7,060 nucleotides of DNA. Origin: JAVXAG01 sp036660615 (GTDB taxonomy: Bacteria; Bacillota; Clostridia; Peptostreptococcales; Anaerovoracaceae). The stretch spans positions 1 to 7,060 of the forward strand of contig JAVXAG010000093.1 in assembly GCA_036660615.1 (NCBI GenBank). Reading direction: 5' to 3'. Made by a program: the position numbers and the translations under genes. This document shows positions 6,532 to 7,060 of this stretch, in pieces; positions within the stretch are counted from its first letter, which is position 1, and each line of letters begins with the position of its first letter. Below the pieces are notes generated by a model, which saw only the letters and a program-made list of their open reading frames with translations, did no database searches and was not told the origin of the DNA.

Positions 6532-6568
6532 TTGACCTATTGATTTTATGGTGTTTTTGACCTATAAT
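6532..6568 (+). promoter_or_regulatory. Plus-strand promoter of the receiver-like gene, with a repeated TTGACCTAT
   Basis: TTGATT (6540-6545), a 17-base spacer and TATAAT (6563-6568) make a near-consensus promoter, with a start expected near 6575 and a leader of about 21 bases. The nonamer TTGACCTAT occurs twice, at 6532-6540 and 6557-6565, 25 bases apart. The second copy overlaps the -10 and the first abuts the -35, so both could be operator half-sites for a regulator such as the divergent XRE protein. Confidence 0.7.
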
Positions 6569-6595
6569 TCAAAAATGGAGAGGAGTGGTAGAATT

Positions 6596-6850
6596 ATGAA
6601 TATTGCAATCTATGATAAGGATGCAAAATTTGTGAAAGACAAATACTATGAGCTAATAAGTATGGACATCGATGACCTTTGTTATGTGTTACAATACACA
6701 AATCTTGAAGTTTTGCTTGAGGCGGCAAAAGGCAAAGGGATAATTTTTGATTATATATTAGTTAATGAGGAAAATCAAAAGAAATTATTGGCAATCAAAC
6801 CACCATTAAAACAAATTATTGTTTCAACAACGTGGTTATTTATGTTATAA
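6596..6850 (+). CDS. Truncated, degenerate response-regulator receiver domain
   Basis: An 84-residue protein preceded by GAGAGGAG (6578-6585), ten bases before the ATG, and by a good promoter. It resembles the N-terminus of an AgrA/LytTR-type response regulator: MNIAIYDKDAKF (1-12) matches beta-1 with its acidic cluster, VLQYTN (31-36) matches beta-2, FDYILVN (51-57) matches beta-3, and KQIIVSTT (72-79) matches beta-4 ending in the conserved Ser/Thr. The phospho-acceptor Asp expected at the end of beta-3 is Asn57, so it should not accept phosphate. The protein stops right after beta-4, lacking the conserved Lys, the last strand and any LytTR output domain. Its stop codon (6848-6850) lies in the first bases of the 178-base repeat unit, suggesting truncation by repeat insertion or expansion. 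The receiver assignment is by motif only. It may be a pseudogene or a functional short decoy. Confidence 0.6.
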   Translation: MNIAIYDKDAKFVKDKYYELISMDIDDLCYVLQYTNLEVLLEAAKGKGIIFDYILVNEENQKKLLAIKPPLKQIIVSTTWLFML

Positions 6851-6882
6851 TAACCTTGTCAGAAAAGGCATCAGCCTTTTCT
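6847..6882 (+). repeat. Direct repeat, copy 1 (36 bases)
   Basis: Identical over all 36 bases to 7025-7060. The match begins at A6847; the preceding base differs between copies (T6846 against A7024), so this is the true left boundary. The copy includes the AGAAAAGGC/GCCTTTTCT hairpin. It defines a repeat unit of 178 bases. Confidence 0.95.
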
Positions 6883-6930
6883 TCGCAGTGGAAAAACCCA
6901 CTGCGCCCAGACAGTAGTCTGGGTGACAAG
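6855..6930. repeat. Cloverleaf-like module A of the repeat unit
   Basis: An outer stem CTTGTCA (6855-6861) / TGACAAG (6924-6930) encloses three adjacent perfect hairpins: AGAAAAGGC/GCCTTTTCT with loop ATCA (6861-6869/6874-6882; A6861 is shared with the outer stem), CGCAGTGG/CCACTGCG with a 6-base loop (6884-6891/6898-6905), and CCCAGAC/GTCTGGG with loop AGTA (6906-6912/6917-6923). About 60 of 76 bases are paired and only one unpaired base separates the hairpins. The fold would form a four-way junction as RNA or as extruded DNA. It has no tRNA signature. Confidence 0.8.
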
Positions 6931-6942
6931 AACATTCTAAGG

Positions 6943-7022
6943 AAACGGCGTTCTTTGCCACTGCAATTTGTTGGCAAAGAAGATGCTTACGCATCACAAT
7001 GCCTACGGCATTACGCCGGTTT
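6943..7022. repeat. Cloverleaf-like module B of the repeat unit
   Basis: An outer stem CGGCGT (6946-6951) / ACGCCG (7013-7018), extended by AAA/TTT across one bulged G (7019), encloses three hairpins: TCTTTGCCA/TGGCAAAGA (6952-6960/6972-6980) with an 11-base loop, GATGC/GCATC (6982-6986/6991-6995) with loop TTAC, and AATGCC/GGCATT (6998-7003/7007-7012) with loop TAC. The same plan as module A with different sequence. An alternative stem AAGAAC/GTTCTT (6928-6933/6950-6955) would compete with the outer stems of both modules. GGTT/AACC (7018-7021/7030-7033) links to the next unit. Confidence 0.75.
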
Positions 7023-7024
7023 TA

Positions 7025-7060
7025 ATAATAACCTTGTCAGAAAAGGCATCAGCCTTTTCT
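7025..7060 (+). repeat. Direct repeat, copy 2 (36 bases, runs to window end)
   Basis: Identical to 6847-6882, offset by 178 bases. It is cut by the end of the window exactly at the close of the first hairpin of module A, so at least a second unit begins here and a tandem array is likely. Confidence 0.95.

Noticed and set aside
6861..6886. Ordinary intrinsic terminator of the receiver-like gene
   Set aside because: The first hairpin ends in TTTTCTT and could terminate transcription, but the T run is inside the stem and the hairpin recurs as part of the unit, so termination alone does not explain the structure.
6855..6930. tRNA gene
   Set aside because: The cloverleaf plan is suggestive, but arm lengths and loops are wrong and there is no T-loop GTTC, anticodon loop of seven, or D-loop GG.
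6847..7060. CRISPR array
   Set aside because: The period is 178 bases with only one and a fraction copies and structured, not unique, sequence between; no cas gene is present.

Overview
The window is AT-rich DNA with strong AGGAGG-type ribosome binding sites, short intergenic gaps and mostly co-directional genes. With its gene content (PadR/HAAS/DUF4097 cassette, low-molecular-weight thioredoxin reductase, M20 peptidase, YfcC-like carrier), this suggests a low-GC anaerobic member of the Bacillota, probably a clostridial amino-acid or peptide fermenter. That placement is inference from style and content; no rRNA or other marker is present.

Bases 1-465 hold no convincing gene. They contain several small dyads, a very good Fur-box-like palindrome (228-248), and a near-consensus promoter (374-402) flanked by two palindromes. 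From there run a PadR-type repressor (466-786), a HAAS/DUF1700 membrane protein (779-1435) and a membrane-anchored DUF4097 beta-repeat protein (1428-2240). These are joined by two 8-nt start/stop overlaps with almost the same ribosome binding sequence. Thioredoxin reductase trxB (2280-3191) follows after 39 nt with no visible terminator, and a clear intrinsic terminator (3207-3238) ends the unit. The first three genes look like a self-regulated envelope-sensing cassette. trxB is either carried along by read-through or has a weak promoter I cannot see.

A second transcription unit holds an M20 metallopeptidase (3308-4630) and a YfcC-family membrane carrier (4679-6166). They are 48 nt apart with no terminator between them, so the likely theme is uptake of an amino acid or small peptide and its hydrolysis. 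It converges on a small XRE-type repressor gene on the minus strand (6261-6491), with a weak bidirectional terminator between them. The XRE gene is divergent from a small plus-strand gene (6596-6850) that looks like the first four fifths of a response-regulator receiver domain with the phospho-acceptor aspartate replaced by Asn.

The most unusual part is the right end. The small receiver-like gene stops exactly where a repeat begins: bases 6847-6882 recur at 7025-7060, 178 bases later, where the window ends. The 178-base unit is almost wholly made of nested perfect inverted repeats. It can be drawn as two successive four-way-junction (cloverleaf-like) modules, each with an outer stem enclosing three hairpins (6855-6930 and 6943-7022). 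It is not a tRNA, CRISPR or ordinary terminator, and I do not recognise it as a named element. It is the best candidate here for something undescribed.
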